From NCBI GenBank assembly GCA_030272155.1, contig CP126203.1:2232001-2296000 (forward strand): a stretch of DNA of 64,000 nucleotides. The letters are read 5' to 3'. The notes beneath the pieces are model-generated. The model made no database searches. It was given only the letters and a program-made list of their open reading frames with translations, and was not told the origin of the DNA. Made by a program: the position numbers and the translations under genes. The DNA is from Tetradesmus obliquus. Its lineage: Eukaryota > Chlorophyta > Chlorophyceae > Sphaeropleales > Scenedesmaceae. Positions 21,533 to 47,110 of the stretch are shown here, one piece after another; within the stretch, counting starts at the first letter, position 1; every line of letters starts with the position of its first letter.

Positions 21533-23923
21533 TGACGAGCGCTCACCACGTGTGTGCCATGTCCGTTGTTGTCCAGCTCATTACTGACGCCCACATACGG
21601 CCAGAACGTGCCAGCACGCCCGCGGCCTTGGAGATTTGTGTGGTTCCAGCGCACACCACTGTCCAAGATGTAAATCCACACGCCAGCACCTGCCGCAGTG
21701 GAAGTGCCTGCAAAGGTGTAGCGGCTGTCCAGGGGAAGGCTGACCTGATCAATGCTGCAGCAGGCACGCAAAACATAAGATTAGTTCGCTGTGACGTGTT
21801 GATGAGATGATTCTGCTGGACATTCTGAACTCCATGGGTTCAGTCTACATTGGTACTATCATCAGATCCGTCCGGTGATCAACTTTTTAAACAGTTGGAG
21901 TCAATCTGCACTTTCCTTTAAGGAAGTGCCGGGCACTACATGCTCTGCACAATTGCATGACTGGCAAGGAGCCCTACCTTTTCGTTGCCACATTGTTGTC
22001 AACACCCAACACACATGCTGCAGCAGACATGCAAGACAGTTCCTCACCGGTCCAAGCCCCAGGACGGGCTACTTTGTGTCGCAGCGTGCTCCAGCAACGT
22101 GACTGGCTCCAGCTGCAGCACGTCACCGTCAGCCAGCAGGCCCGACAGCACGGCGCTGGCGTCGCTGCCCAGGCGCGGCTGCACCTGCACGTCAATTGCG
22201 ATGCAGAGATGCAACGCAGAGATGCATGAGCAGCACATTGCGGTCAGCTAGCTGGCCTGACAGTACGGCTGTACACGGCGGTGGCGTCGCTGCCAGGACG
22301 AGGCGGCACCTGCAGATGTCACCACAACAGAGGGGAGACAGGTGTCAGCTGGCGAGGCTGGCAGCACAGCAGTGCTGTAGCTGCCCAGGTGCTGCGGCAC
22401 CTGCAGAAGCCAATTCCAAGGGCGCGCGAGCAGCATGTTGCCGTCAGCCAGCAAGCCCGACAGCACGGCACTGGCATCGCCGCCCAGGCTCGGTGACACC
22501 TGCAGACGTCAATTTCAGTGCGGAGATGCAATGCGGAGATGCATGAGCAGCACGTCGCCGTCAGCAAGCAGGCCTGACAGCACGGCGCTGGCATTGCTGC
22601 CCAGGCGCGGCCGCACCTGCACATCATGACAACAGGGTGGAGCATGTGACGTAACGTAACATGTGCACTGGCACATCAGCAGCACATCGCCATCAGCCAG
22701 CAGCCGCAACAGCACAGCACTGGCGTTGCTGCCAAAGTGCGCGGCACCTGCCTGCAGCAGTCATTTCAAATGCAGAGGTGAGGCGAGCAGAAGCAGCACG
22801 GCCTGTGATCTGGCAGCATTGGGACATGGGATAATATTTTGAGATGTACAGGCATGTTCAAGATATCGTTGCATGGATCGCACATCAAAAGACGCGGTCG
22901 AGCTATCAGAGTCAATTGATCACACCAGGACAGCCAGGTGACATATAAACAACACACAATCTACAATTGCTGGCAGACTTGTACGGATGAGTTGTACAGA
23001 CATGATCATTTAGCAGGACGATCTGCAAGCTCACCAGCACAGAGAAGCCCTTGAGCGATCCAACACTGAATGTGGACTTCACAAGTGCTTGAGCATTTGC
23101 TTGGCTGCACATAGCATACACAGGCGGTGACAGAGCAGCTTCAGTTATACATTGACATGTGGCAGCTGATGCGCAGATATGCGACATTCACTGTCATCAT
23201 GGGCCCAGCGGCTGTTTGCTACCGACAGCACAGCCCCCAAGCGCTGGCTACAGCTGCCGCTGCAAAACTGTCCAGCTCTTAAAGCGTGTGAAGACATACA
23301 AAGCACACAGCATTGCCATCTCGGACCTCACCGGCGCAGGATGCTGCTGATGTCAGCCTCAGGCCTCACAGTGACGATGTACTCTCCGGGCAGTACCAGC
23401 TGCTTGGGTTGCAGCTGCCTTGTCAGCTTCCCTGCATGTGGGCCTCTCTGCGCCTGTGCCAGCGCCGCTGCACCTGCGATGCACAACAGGGCAGACCTTA
23501 CACTTTGACCGAGTTAGAAACAAGATTGCTGAACTTTCATGCTTGCAGGAGTTTGGACTTGATGCTGCATCGTGAGATAATCGCCAAAGCTGGAGTGGAG
23601 TAGACATGTTTGTGGTTGGTTGGGCTGAGCCTGCAGGCAGCTGCTGGTCATGACTGCAGGCAATCTCCAACGCTCTTTGCTGGACACAGTTTAAGTGGTA
23701 TTTTTGACAGTGATTTGAATAAATTGAATACTAAATTGAATTTGGGTACCAAACAAGCGGCTGGAGGCTGTGGTTGTTGCTCACTTTGTGCTTGTGCCGC
23801 CCCTGACAGCTTCTCCCTTACTGGCCTTGTCTCGGTGAAGTCAGTCGACAGTGGATTCGATGAAGCAGCTTGAATGCATAGCAGCAGCAGGTAAGCCGCA
23901 ACGATCCAGCTGATGTGTGCCAT
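19217..23923 (-). CDS. secreted subtilisin-like serine protease with I9 propeptide (9 exons, 445 aa)
   Basis: Exons in coding order: 23923-23785, 23473-23332, 23104-23035, 22184-22048, 21754-21547, 21244-21093, 20532-20341, 19847-19744, 19410-19217 (1338 nt, all phases fit). A signal peptide (MAHISWIVAAYLLLLCIQA) opens the protein. An inhibitor-I9 propeptide follows (LVLPGEYIVTVRPEADI, then FSVGSLKGFSVL and ADGDVLQLEPVTLL). The mature part starts near SWGLDRIDQ. Catalytic residues are Asp194 (YILDSG), His228 (NGHGTHV), Asn318 of the oxyanion hole (TAAGN) and Ser384 (GTSMSSP). This is peptidase family S8, proteinase-K-like; the size is normal. It is probably exported or vacuolar. Introns carry echoes of exons 4, 7 and 8. 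The family assignment is firm; the biological substrate is unknown. Confidence 0.93.
19930..20160 (-). repeat. decayed acceptor-side echoes of protease exon 8
   Basis: On the minus strand an intact ctgcag acceptor precedes a NCLNTGMYVGG-like stretch (about 19975-19930), and a weaker TLSNTSAP-like stretch lies at about 20160-20110. Both resemble the real exon 8 start (DFSNTGPCVDLFAPG). Confidence 0.55.
20201..20324. repeat. dispersed repeat R, copy 1 (in protease intron)
   Basis: A ~125-bp sequence containing GTCCTGGCACCATCT, ATGAGCCACAACAGGTTGAA and CTGAGACCAGAAAAGGAGAG. It recurs near-identically at 63430-63550 and in part at 52636-52675. It lies in the intron between exons 7 and 8. Confidence 0.85.
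20577..20745 (-). repeat. acceptor-side echoes of protease exon 7
   Basis: A copy with intact ttgcag acceptor begins at 20650, 118 bp upstream of the working acceptor at 20532. It encodes KVINLSLSG and then frameshifts. A second, strongly decayed copy lies at about 20745-20690. Confidence 0.8.
21493..21531 (-). repeat. CTG/CAG tract in protease intron
   Basis: About 13 triplets directly downstream of the exon 5 donor, in the intron separating the His exon from the next exon. Confidence 0.9.
22185..22747 (-). repeat. five acceptor-side echoes of protease exon 4
   Basis: Echo acceptors fall at 22309, 22400, 22499, 22616 and 22747, with the working one at 22184. Each has tgcag followed by a copy of the propeptide codons LGSDASAVLSGLLADGDVL. 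Copies 1-3 from the 5' side read well; the two nearest the real exon are frameshifted. This makes six copies of one exon head. Confidence 0.93.
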
Positions 23924-25268
23924 CGCCGATGTTCTTCACAGCAGCCAGTTTTCGCGCAACTGACGCCGTTGTTTCAAACGTCAGTACATTGTCCGCGGCT
24001 CAACCAGAAACTCATGTTAAATGGGACATTTGGTTTTCCGCAAAGCACTGCTACGTCTGCCACGCATCGATATCTCCGCCCCAGGCTGACTTGCGGCACC
24101 ACAGACAGCTAAAGGCGAGGAGAGCTGTAGCTGTCTTGGAACATATGTTCAGCCTAAGTAACATATATCTGTCAACTTCAGGCTGCAGCATGACGTTGCC
24201 GTGCTGAGATTGTGGCGGGCTGGGCGGGAAGGGGTGCTGCTGTGTGTGACATAGCACTCAGTGCTAGTACCCGTACCCGCCGATGTGCAGACGCTAAACA
24301 GCCTTAAAGCACGTTTGTACACCCTTTGATTAAGCACGTACCCGGATACGCATTAGTAATTACAACAGTCCGCTACAGCATGCAACCATGCCCGTGTCTG
24401 CTGCAGCAACTGCAGCAGCTGCTGCGTCGAGCCTGAGAGTGTAGCCATAAACTGTTTCAGTATTCAGTTGGTACAACGCGCAAGCAGGTCAGTCATGTTT
24501 CAGAATCGAGAGCACAGTTCTGCATGCTCAACATAACACGAGTGATCCCACAAAAGAAACCAATGCACACACCCACAATTGCAATGCCTTTCTCGATACA
24601 GCACTGCACAACCAGCAGCGGCGTGCGATAGTTCTGAGCTGCCGCAGACGAGGCATCTTAGGCACCATCGCTATCAGAAAACACATAACACAGAAGCGTA
24701 GCACCTCAAAGGAGCCCCAGATCTGTGGCACCATCGCATTTGAAAAACATTCAGCAGAAGCAAGGCATCTCAGAAAGCCTGGATCAGAGGCACCATCGCT
24801 ATCAGGAAAACATAAAGCAGAAGAACAGCATCTTAGAAAAGCTCGGATCTGTGGCACCATCCCTATCAGGAAACACATAAAGCAGGAGCACAGCATCTCA
24901 GCACAGCATGTCAGAAAGGCCCCGGAAGAAAAAAATGAGAGAATGCACTCAAGTGCAGTTTCTGCCTGCTCAGCAACACAAACAACCGCATCAACAGTAT
25001 CATGGGGACAAAAACCAGTGTCGGGGACAGGTGCTGTTTGTTTGACTCCGTCCCAGCTTTTGATGGCAAAACATCGAGACAAGCAACCACTGGCAGCAGT
25101 GTGCAGGTGCAGCCATTGGCCCACATGTGTCTGCTGTAGCCCTGGCTGGTTCAGCCCTCAAGCTTCAACAAGTTCTATGTGAATGAAATCTCCTCCTCCT
25201 CCTCCTCCTCATACTTCATCCTTGCTGCTGCTGCTGCTGCTGCTGCTCACCAGCCACCACCCCGGGCA
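23924..25268. other. intergenic region between protease start and antiporter stop
   Basis: Holds the presumed protease promoter and the antiporter 3' UTR. A possible minus-strand TGTAA lies at 24360-24364. A four-unit tandem repeat is listed separately. A 198-codon minus-strand ORF over that repeat (24528-25124) is judged non-coding. Confidence 0.5.
24661..24915. repeat. four ~62-66-bp tandem repeats
   Basis: Units begin with GGCACCATC at 24661, 24727, 24789 and 24853 and share TATCAGGAAA, CAYARAGCAG and AGCATCTYAG motifs. They are moderately diverged. Confidence 0.85.
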
Positions 25269-39480
<14,212 letters not shown>

Positions 39481-40569
39481 TGCAGCTGCTCAAGGTCTGA
39501 GGTCAGCAGCACCACGGGAGCAGAGAGCGAGCTAGTAAGGGTGCTGCGACATTAGCAGGTGCGCAAGCAAGCCAGCTAATGCACGACGGGCGATGCTGCT
39601 GCTCAGGGGATGAATTCACGGCGGTGTGTTTTGCTGCTGCTGTTTGCCTCATGGATAAAGGATTAAACGGTTGCAAAGCCTGCTACAATGGTCTCGTGAT
39701 GTTCCGCGTAACAGCATCTAGCACGTGATGACATGCCTCGAAGCCCTAGCCGTTCCGTGTACAGTAATGATTCCCCTCATCCCACAGCACGGGTCCGCTG
39801 CGCTACAGGCACTTTCGGCGCTTTTGTTCACGGTGTAATGTGTTTTGTGGGGAATAACACCAAGCAGGGTGTTGCTGAGGTGCAGCGGTGGCCTGCAGCA
39901 ACTTCAGCAACTTGCGCACCAGCGCTTGAGCACTTTAGTTCAGTGAACCAGCCCTAGCACCGTGCAGTGTGACTGCTGAGCAGCTGCCTATGTGCAGATG
40001 CAGGCACATTCACACACGGTAGACTCTTCATATTAAAGAGTGATTTCATCATGGAGGGCAGTTCAGTCACATTTTCTTGATGGTGGGCAACGTCACACTC
40101 GCCTTCGCCCCTACCTCACATCGCCCCGGCATCGAAGCAGAGTCAAGTTTGAGAGAAATGTTAAGTGAATTTACAATGCACAAGATAAATGAGCCGATGA
40201 CAGCCTCGTTGAGCAGAAAATCATCAGATGCACAAACTTTGCACACCAGCAGGGCTCTTGTGCAACACTGTGCTCCGCTGCTAGCTGCAACAACGCAAAT
40301 ATTACAGACCTCTGAACAATTGCTTTTCTACAAGTACGTGGCTGTTGAGCAAGTGCTTCTGCCTGCTAGGCAGTGCCTAGCACAGCGGAAGTTTGAACCG
40401 TGTCACTGACACTCCTTTCCGCCACGCTGCAGCATGGCAGGACACATGATTTGAGCAAGTTCGATCGTGTCTAATTGCTCAGCTGTAACATTCTTTTGAA
40501 TTCCGGCAACAGACACGCGTCTCTTCGTAAAGTTCCTGGACAAGGTTGTTGGTGCTCCAGGTGGTTGGG
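39481..40569. other. divergent intergenic region (promoters of antiporter and BNR gene)
   Basis: No gene is supported. The last ~25 bp before 40570 (GGTTGTTGGTGCTCCAGGTG and following) are conserved upstream of the paralogous starts at 46185 and 56563, which marks a shared 5' leader. Confidence 0.5.
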
Positions 40570-43421
40570 ATGAACTTTCACAAGATGCGCAACTTGCTGC
40601 TCTTGAGCGTGGCTACGGTGTTGATGGCAGCAACGTTGACAGAATCATCGCGCAGACTGCACGGCGGTGGCTTCTCGCTATCGTTTAACCTCCCTGTGGC
40701 GGGTAATGTCAAGGGAGGCCTCATTGCGCTAAAGTGCTCCGTGCTGGGCAGTTTCGGCATCGTACCCTTCTTTTGTCAAGATGAGGTGAGCAGTTGAGCC
40801 CACAGCAGTCGGGCCTGCTTCCTCATGCACATGCAGCCCTAGCGCGCACTGGGCTGTGACAGCAGCTGCAGCAGTTGTCAGAAGAGCAGTGCATGGCTGC
40901 TGTGTCTGTGCAGCACTGCTGCTGTGCAGTCGTCCGACAACCCAACTAAACAACACATATATTTTCGTGCTTGCAGGCTCCCCCTCCTCCTCCCTCTCCA
41001 TCCCCCTCTCCCTCTCTGGACCCCTCACCCTCCCCGTCGCTGGACCCCTCACCCTCTCCCTCCCTTGACCCCTCACCCTCCCCCTCCCTTGACCCCTCAC
41101 CCTCACCCTCACCCTCTATTGACCCTTCCCCCTCTCCCTCTCTGGACCCCTCACCCTCGCCGTCGCTGGACCCCTCACCCTCACCCTCACCCTCTATTGA
41201 CCCCTCACCCTCTCCTTCCCTTGACCCCTCACCCTCACCCTCTATTGACCCTTCCCCTTCACCCTCCCTTGAACCCTCACCCTCCCCCTCCCTTGAAACC
41301 TCCCCCTCCCCCTCCCTTGACCCCTCACCCTCCCCCTCTCTCGACCCCTCACCCTCCCCCTCTATTGACCCTTCCCCTTCACCCTCCCTTGAACCCTCAC
41401 CCTCCCCCTCCCTTGAACCCTCCCCCTCCCCCTCTCTCGACCCCTCCCCCTCCCCCTCTTTGGACCCCTCACCCTCACCCTCTCTTGATGCCTCCCCCGC
41501 TCCCTCCCCTACTCCCTCAACGCCCGTCAAAGCTGCCACAGCTGGCGTCCCGTTTGACTTACGCTCAGGTAGGCGAAGCTGCCATGCAGCAGGGCCCTGC
41601 ACATTGGGACTCTGATTATGTGTACTTGCACTGCTCAGGCGTATGCTGCCCAGCAACATGCATGCCACAGCAGCTTCTGTCTCGCTGGTATTCCAGTGCA
41701 ATGCTGGCTGCTTTGGTAGCTTGCAGCTGCGCCTGTGCACGGTCACCGCGCGCTGCGTGCTTGCCGAACACATAATCACACCACTCGACAGCAACGAACA
41801 AGCTGCTGCTGCTGCTGCTGCTGCTGCTGCCTGTCCTGCGATGTCTTGTACTGCATCGTCACACACCCTGCAGGCGCGTCCCTCTACTTCACCACAGATG
41901 GCTCCAACTGGGCTCCTGCAGGCAACAGCGGCATGCAAAACTACACCCGCGTCGCCGTCAGCAAGGACGGCTCAACGCTGCTTGCCACAGCCTTTTATGG
42001 GCCGTCCCCAGATACCAACTTACAGCAGGGCGGCGTGCTGCTCAGCACAGATGCCGGCAACACTTGGTCAACCGTTCCAAATGTTATATTTGACTACCCA
42101 AGTGGCGCAGCAGGACTCGGGGTGATCCTGCAGCCACTGGCCCTGAGCAAGGATGGCTCTGTGATGGTTGTGGGCAGCCCTCAAAGTCAACTGTGGCTGT
42201 CAACGGACAAGGGGGCGACTTTTGTCGACATTGTGGACAGGATTGCTGCAGCAGATGCAGTGCCAAATCCTGCGGCCACTGCTGCAGGCACGACGGCAGC
42301 ATCAACAACTCCTTCTGTGAAGGTAGGATGTCTGCAGAGCTAGCGCTACGTTTACAGCACGGACATCAGAGTATGGTGATGCACGAGCAAGCGTGTTTGG
42401 TTTTGAGCAAGATGTGTGGTCGCTCATGTGCAGTTTTGACAGTTCCAGAGCCATGGCTTGCACAGCGCATGAAGGGGTTAGGCATGACCCCATGATGTAA
42501 ACCACTCTGCAATGGTGCCAGTAGGGAACAGCATGCACACGCCGCACGCAGGGATGCAACTTGCAACCCACACCCACAACTGCTGCGCACCTGCTGCACA
42601 CCTGCTTTGGTGGCATGCCGCATGTTGTCCGCCCTGCCATATCTTTGCAGGACAAGTTGCAGCAGATGCTGCAGACTCCTTCAAATACGCCACCCACTGC
42701 GGCCCAGGATTCAGCGGGCGAGGCCACTGGTGCTGCTGCCGCTACAGGGCCTGTCGCCCCCATGCTGTCCAGTTTCAGCGGAAACCCTGCAAAGCAGCCA
42801 GCAGACGTGCCGAGGTATCAGTTCACCGGCGCTGCCATTTCAGATGACGGCCTGACGATTGTGGTCACTCCCGCAATCAACCGCATCTTTGTCAGCAGGG
42901 ACGGCGGTGCGACATTTGCGGCAACGTTTGCGACGCCCGTCAATAATGCGTTCTCAGGCGTCGCAATCAGCAGCAGCGGGCAATACATGTCTGTGATCAT
43001 TTTTGGGGGCGTGATCCACAGGTCAAGCGACTACGGCGCCACGTGGACAAGCACCAGCGTACCTTCTGCTTTTCGGCTTTCAGTCGCATCAGACAACAGC
43101 GGCCAGAAGTTGGCTGCAACCTCATATCAGCTGGGCTCATTCAGCAACTCGACGATGCTCATCAGCACAGACGGAGGTGCTTCTTGGCAGGAGAGCGCTG
43201 TTGGCACGTTGCAAGGCAGCAAGAGCAGCTTCATATCAGTTGCAAGTAACGGCGATGGCAGTAGGCTGCTGGCGACTGCAGCTCTGGTTAGCGACAGCAG
43301 CACCACCATTGGTGAAGGAGCAATCTACTTCAGTGATGACAGTGGTGGCAGCTGGTTCAGGACTGATGCCGTGCCATCTGGGGTTGTCTGGCTGTCCGTG
43401 GCAGCTGCTGAGAAGTATTGA
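40570..43421 (+). CDS. secreted BNR/Asp-box beta-propeller protein with Pro/Ser linker (4 exons, 675 aa)
   Basis: Exons: 40570-40785, 40977-41568, 41874-42322, 42651-43421 (2028 nt, phases fit). The start is fixed by alignment with two paralogues that begin MNF(H/P)KMRKLLLL. A signal peptide is followed by a short [17 protein letters not shown] domain. About 180 residues of SPSPSLDP repeats then resemble hydroxyproline-rich wall glycoproteins. The C-terminal ~400 residues carry repeated Asp boxes ([48 protein letters not shown]), the hallmark of BNR/sialidase-type propellers. No catalytic sialidase residues could be recognised, so enzymatic activity is not claimed. It is probably extracellular or in the cell wall. 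It ends in AAAEKY, but coding-like sequence continues in another frame. The 3' 440 nt are duplicated at 53561. Confidence 0.87.
40977..41510 (+). repeat. SPSPSLDP-encoding minisatellite
   Basis: CCCTC-rich repeats with CTGACCCCT, CTTGACCCC and ATTGACCCT variants encode SPSPS(L/I)(D/E)P. It lies wholly inside exon 2 of the BNR gene. Confidence 0.9.
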
Positions 43422-46184
43422 CATGCCAGCAGCGCCATTTGCATCCACTGGCAGTTATTATGTCGCTGCAATCACCATACCAGGCAACGGGTTGACTACC
43501 TGCTGCACGGTTATCCACACTATCACATTATAAGCGCTGGCGCAGCACAGTATGGCAATCCAGAACATCATTGATTGGCAGTGGCAGTGAAGAGCACACC
43601 CTGGGGCAGGCGCATGCGACAGTACAGATGCAATGCTGCGTTGCTTGCCGCTACTTCTTGGACTTGCAGCAGCGCTGCTGCAGGTACATGTGGGGTCACA
43701 GGTCAATTTTGTGGCGGTTGGGGTGCGGCTTTGAAAACAGTGTGTGAAATATGTGGCAAGATGCGCCAGGTCAGTTTCTTTATGTGCGTGTTTTTATGGA
43801 CGGGCAAACTCCAAGGTGATGGGGGAGTGTATGTAGCTTATCTTTGGTGGGAAGCTGCATCTTGAGCGAGGGCTGAAAGTTTGGGCATCCTGGTACCATC
43901 TGATGAGCATGCTCCTGTGCTGGATTCATATGTCGCCTGCAGCAGCATGCGTGTTGCACTCTGGGGCATTATATGTGCGCGTTGATTGTTGCTGCCCTGC
44001 AGCGCCCCATGCTGTGTTGCATTTATGGAGAATGGGCCAGGGCTTTGCTCGTGATTTATCTGCATAACAGATTGACTGGTTGGTTGAAGATAGGCATCTG
44101 CCAGCCGTTTAGGCTGCAGCATTGCATGCAACTTTGCTCGACCGAGGGCAACTGCTGCAATGTATGTGATGTCTGCTGCTTGGTGATTGTAGAAACAGAG
44201 TTTGCCGCCCTGATGGCGCCCATGTATTTATAGGCACGCGTATATATTGTTGGGCCCAGCGCATGCGTATGCCATGCGCTATTGTGTTATGCACATGGAC
44301 TGCCTGCTTGTACAGCATGCCTGCACGCTGTGTTACACGTCATTATACTACTTATTAGTCTACACACCCTACCTTCCAGGAAGTTGCCTCTTGTCATTGA
44401 ATAACAATTGCCGTCAACCAAGACCCACCTGCTGCTTGTGCCTTGCCAGTTGGCCACTTTTTGCCGTGTTTCAGTTTTGTGCAGGCTGCCACAGGTGCCA
44501 GTGCTTTGATGGCCATGTGGTGCGGTGCAGTAGTCCATGTTGTGCTGCTTGTGATTAGGGCACAATGTGGTGTTGCTATAGGGTTGTAATTACGCTTCGC
44601 CCTCTAGGTGTTGAGTGGGCAATGGGATGTGGCGTTACTTTTGGCCATGTTCATGTGTCACTGCAGAAGGTGCAGTGGTTGCCAACTTGTTGATCGACAC
44701 TCTTGTTGTTGTGAATGTTCGTTCTGCTGTATGTTTGCCAGGCTCTCAATAGCATCAACTATCCAGACATGGCTGCTGTGGTGTTGGCGATTTCATACAG
44801 ACGCTTCTCAAGGTGGCTATTTCATCTCAGGCCGATGGTATGCTGTGCCGTGACACCTCACCTACCTGTGCTGTTGCTTGTGTTGTTTGGCCAAGAAGAT
44901 GAGCTTAGGGCAGCAATCGCTGATCATCTGCCACCAGGGCGCTGCCAACGCATGGTGAAACTGCGGCAGTAGTATTTGCAGATGAGATGTGGGGCATGAT
45001 GCCTTGCACATGGCATGCAGTACCAGCCTATCATCATCATCATGTTACCCATCAAGCCAGCAGTACCAGCCTATGTATAATTGTGTCGTGCTCCTTAGCA
45101 GTGCTCACAGCAGTGTGCGTGAATTTGTAACACGTTGAAAAAAATGTGATGATGATGGTGAGGAGGAGGAGGAGGAGGACGAGAGGCTGGGTTGGCCGGC
45201 AGACACTGAGCATCTGCACTGCAGTGGCACGCAATCGGGTACGCGGCAATGTTAAGTACTCGAAGGCAATTCATTGACAGTAGTCAAGTCTCACGGCATC
45301 ACCACGTGTTACTGAAGTGAAGAAGCAAGAGTGTTGGCTGTTGCTGCAGGCTGTTGAGTCAAACTGGCCCAGCATGGACTGGAGCCTCAAATGCAGCATG
45401 CGCATGCATGGCTGCGCATCAGCAGGCTGCTTGCTCATGTGCAGTGCCGTTTCCCGAACTCGGTGATCTGAAACAGGAAACAGACACGACAATGCCCTGA
45501 TATCTCAGGACCTCAAGGCTGCGACTGTAAAAAGCGAAAACAGAGTGCACTGCATGGTTGAGTCAACCTGTCACGCCCTAAGGGCGACGACAGCTGTGGC
45601 TGCCCCACCAGGGGTGTGCGTTTATACAGTAGTCGGGGCTGAGCAAGTCAATTACGCGTGAACTATTACGCGTAAATTAAAAAAAAGGAATGTGTAAGAG
45701 CCAGGGGTTGTGCTGGCAAGAGCTGTGTACTCTTGTGAATGTGCTGATGTACTGCTTGGCCCAAGCAAGGAAACTATCCCCAGATACACCTTGAATATGG
45801 CTTTTTACAGGCACGGGTGTCACTTTGGAGGAGATCAAACGGTGCAGAAGCCTGACAGCGACAGCAGCACGGCAACACACAAAAAACAAACCCTTCGTCA
45901 CTGGTTACACTCGCTCCATCGTCTGGTGACACACACATAAAATCCGTCAGCATGTTTCGCACAATTTTAAAGCGCGATTTGCAACGGAAATCCCTTGTGG
46001 CCCAACACAATGCAAGTTTGAGAAGTGTCACTGACAATACCGTTGAACCTTTGCAGCTTCGCTGGACGCCTTCTTTGGCAAATCGCTCGTGCAAACACGT
46101 TGTGTAAACTTGAAAGATAAGAGACGAGTACCCGTCTCCTCTTACATCTCGTGTGCGAGGTTGTTGGTGCTCAAGTTGGTTGGG
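43422..46184. other. duplicated intergenic stretch, no supported gene
   Basis: Short ORFs here are preserved in unit 2, but equally so are the intervening bases, so conservation does not argue for coding. Contents: a coding-like continuation of the BNR gene in a shifted frame (to 43533), a possible TGTAA (44585-44589), a GAG-rich stretch (45159-45180), and TTACGCGT motifs at 45652-45675. Confidence 0.5.
45652..45675. promoter_or_regulatory. paired TTACGCGT motifs upstream of the Pro/Ser gene
   Basis: TTACGCGT occurs at 45652 and again as the palindrome TTACGCGTAA at 45666-45675, about 510 bp before the start at 46185. Unit 2 keeps both (about 56033 and 56047), the second with one change. Any role in regulation is a guess. 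Confidence 0.25.
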
Positions 46185-47110
46185 ATGAACTTTCACAAGA
46201 TGCGCAAGCTGCTGCTCCTGGCCGCTGCTACAGTGTTGTTTGCAGCAAGTTTGGCCGAATCATCTCGCAGACTGCATGGTGGCTTCTCGCTGTCGTTCAA
46301 CCTCCCCGCGACGGGTGGTGGCAAGGCAGACCTGTTTTCGCTGAAGTGCTCCCTGCTGGGCAAGTTTTTCTTCTTCACCCCCTACTGTGGCGACGAAGTA
46401 AGTCTTTGCGCTCAAAAGCAGCGGCGTTCGCGTCCTAACAAACACTTAGCCAGGGGCCCACAGCAGCAGCGCAGTGCTGGTACTGTACAGTGTACCTGGC
46501 CAGGTACAGCCATGGCTGCCTTGTGTGAGCAGCAGTATCTCTTGCTCTCTTAAAAAACTACTCCACTAACACATCAATTGTGTGCGTGCAGGCTCCTCCT
46601 CTCCCTCCCTCTCCCTCACCGGAACTCTCACCCTCTCCCTCACCTGAACCCTCACCAGAGCCCTCGCCAGAGCCCTCACCTGAACCCTCACCTGAGCCCT
46701 CACCTGAACCCTCACCTGAACCCTCGCCAGAGCCCTCACCAGAGCCCTCACCAGAGCCCTCGCCGGAGCCCTCACCTGAACCCTCACCAGAGCCCTCGCC
46801 AGAGCCCTCACCTGAACCCTCACCAGAGCCCTCACCTGAACCCTCACCAGAGCCGCCAACTGAGCCCTCACCTGAACCCTCACCAGAGCCCTCACCAGAG
46901 CCTTCACCTGAACCCTCACCAGAGCCCCCAACTGAGCCCTCACCTGAACCCTCGCCAGAGCCCCCAACTGAACCCTCACCTGAACCCTCACCAGAGCCCC
47001 CAGCTGAACCCTCACCAGAGCCCCCAACTGAGCCCTCACCTGAACCCTCACCAGAGCCCCCAACTGAACCCTCACCAGAGCCCTCACCTGAACCCTCCCC
47101 CACTCCTTAG
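46185..47110 (+). CDS. secreted Pro/Ser/Glu-repeat protein, short paralogue of the BNR protein (2 exons, 243 aa)
   Basis: Exons: 46185-46397 and 46592-47110 (732 nt). It has the signal peptide and N-terminal module of the gene at 40570 ([25 protein letters not shown]) and then ~160 residues of SPEP repeats. The frame closes at a TAG (47108) just where the longer paralogue continues with TPVKAATAG. Matching downstream DNA, including the old donor, is still recognisable. It therefore appears to be a truncated derivative that lost its propeller, although a short secreted wall protein remains possible. Both copies (see 56563) keep the open frame and the stop. Confidence 0.75.
46612..47100 (+). 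repeat. PSPE-encoding 12-bp minisatellite
   Basis: Repeats of CCTCACCAGAGC and CCTCACCTGAAC, with CCCCCAACTGAG variants. The array in unit 2 (56991-57455) has a different number and order of variants, so it has changed since duplication. Confidence 0.93.

Noticed and set aside
24528-25124. 198-codon minus-strand ORF
   Set aside because: It lies over a four-unit tandem repeat. The 62-66-bp period is not kept in frame, Cys/Phe/Met-rich composition is typical of random frames, and no start or splice context supports it.
44715-44972. 85-codon ORF preserved in both duplication units
   Set aside because: Conservation is no higher than in the surrounding non-coding DNA of the recent duplication, and no partner exons or domain could be recognised.
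46558-47103. Long minus-strand ORFs rich in GEGS/GEGE opposite the Pro/Ser genes (also 40946-41938 and 56937-57458)
   Set aside because: They are the reverse complement of the SPEP and SPSLDP minisatellites. The sense frames belong to spliced genes with signal peptides; the antisense ones have no such context.
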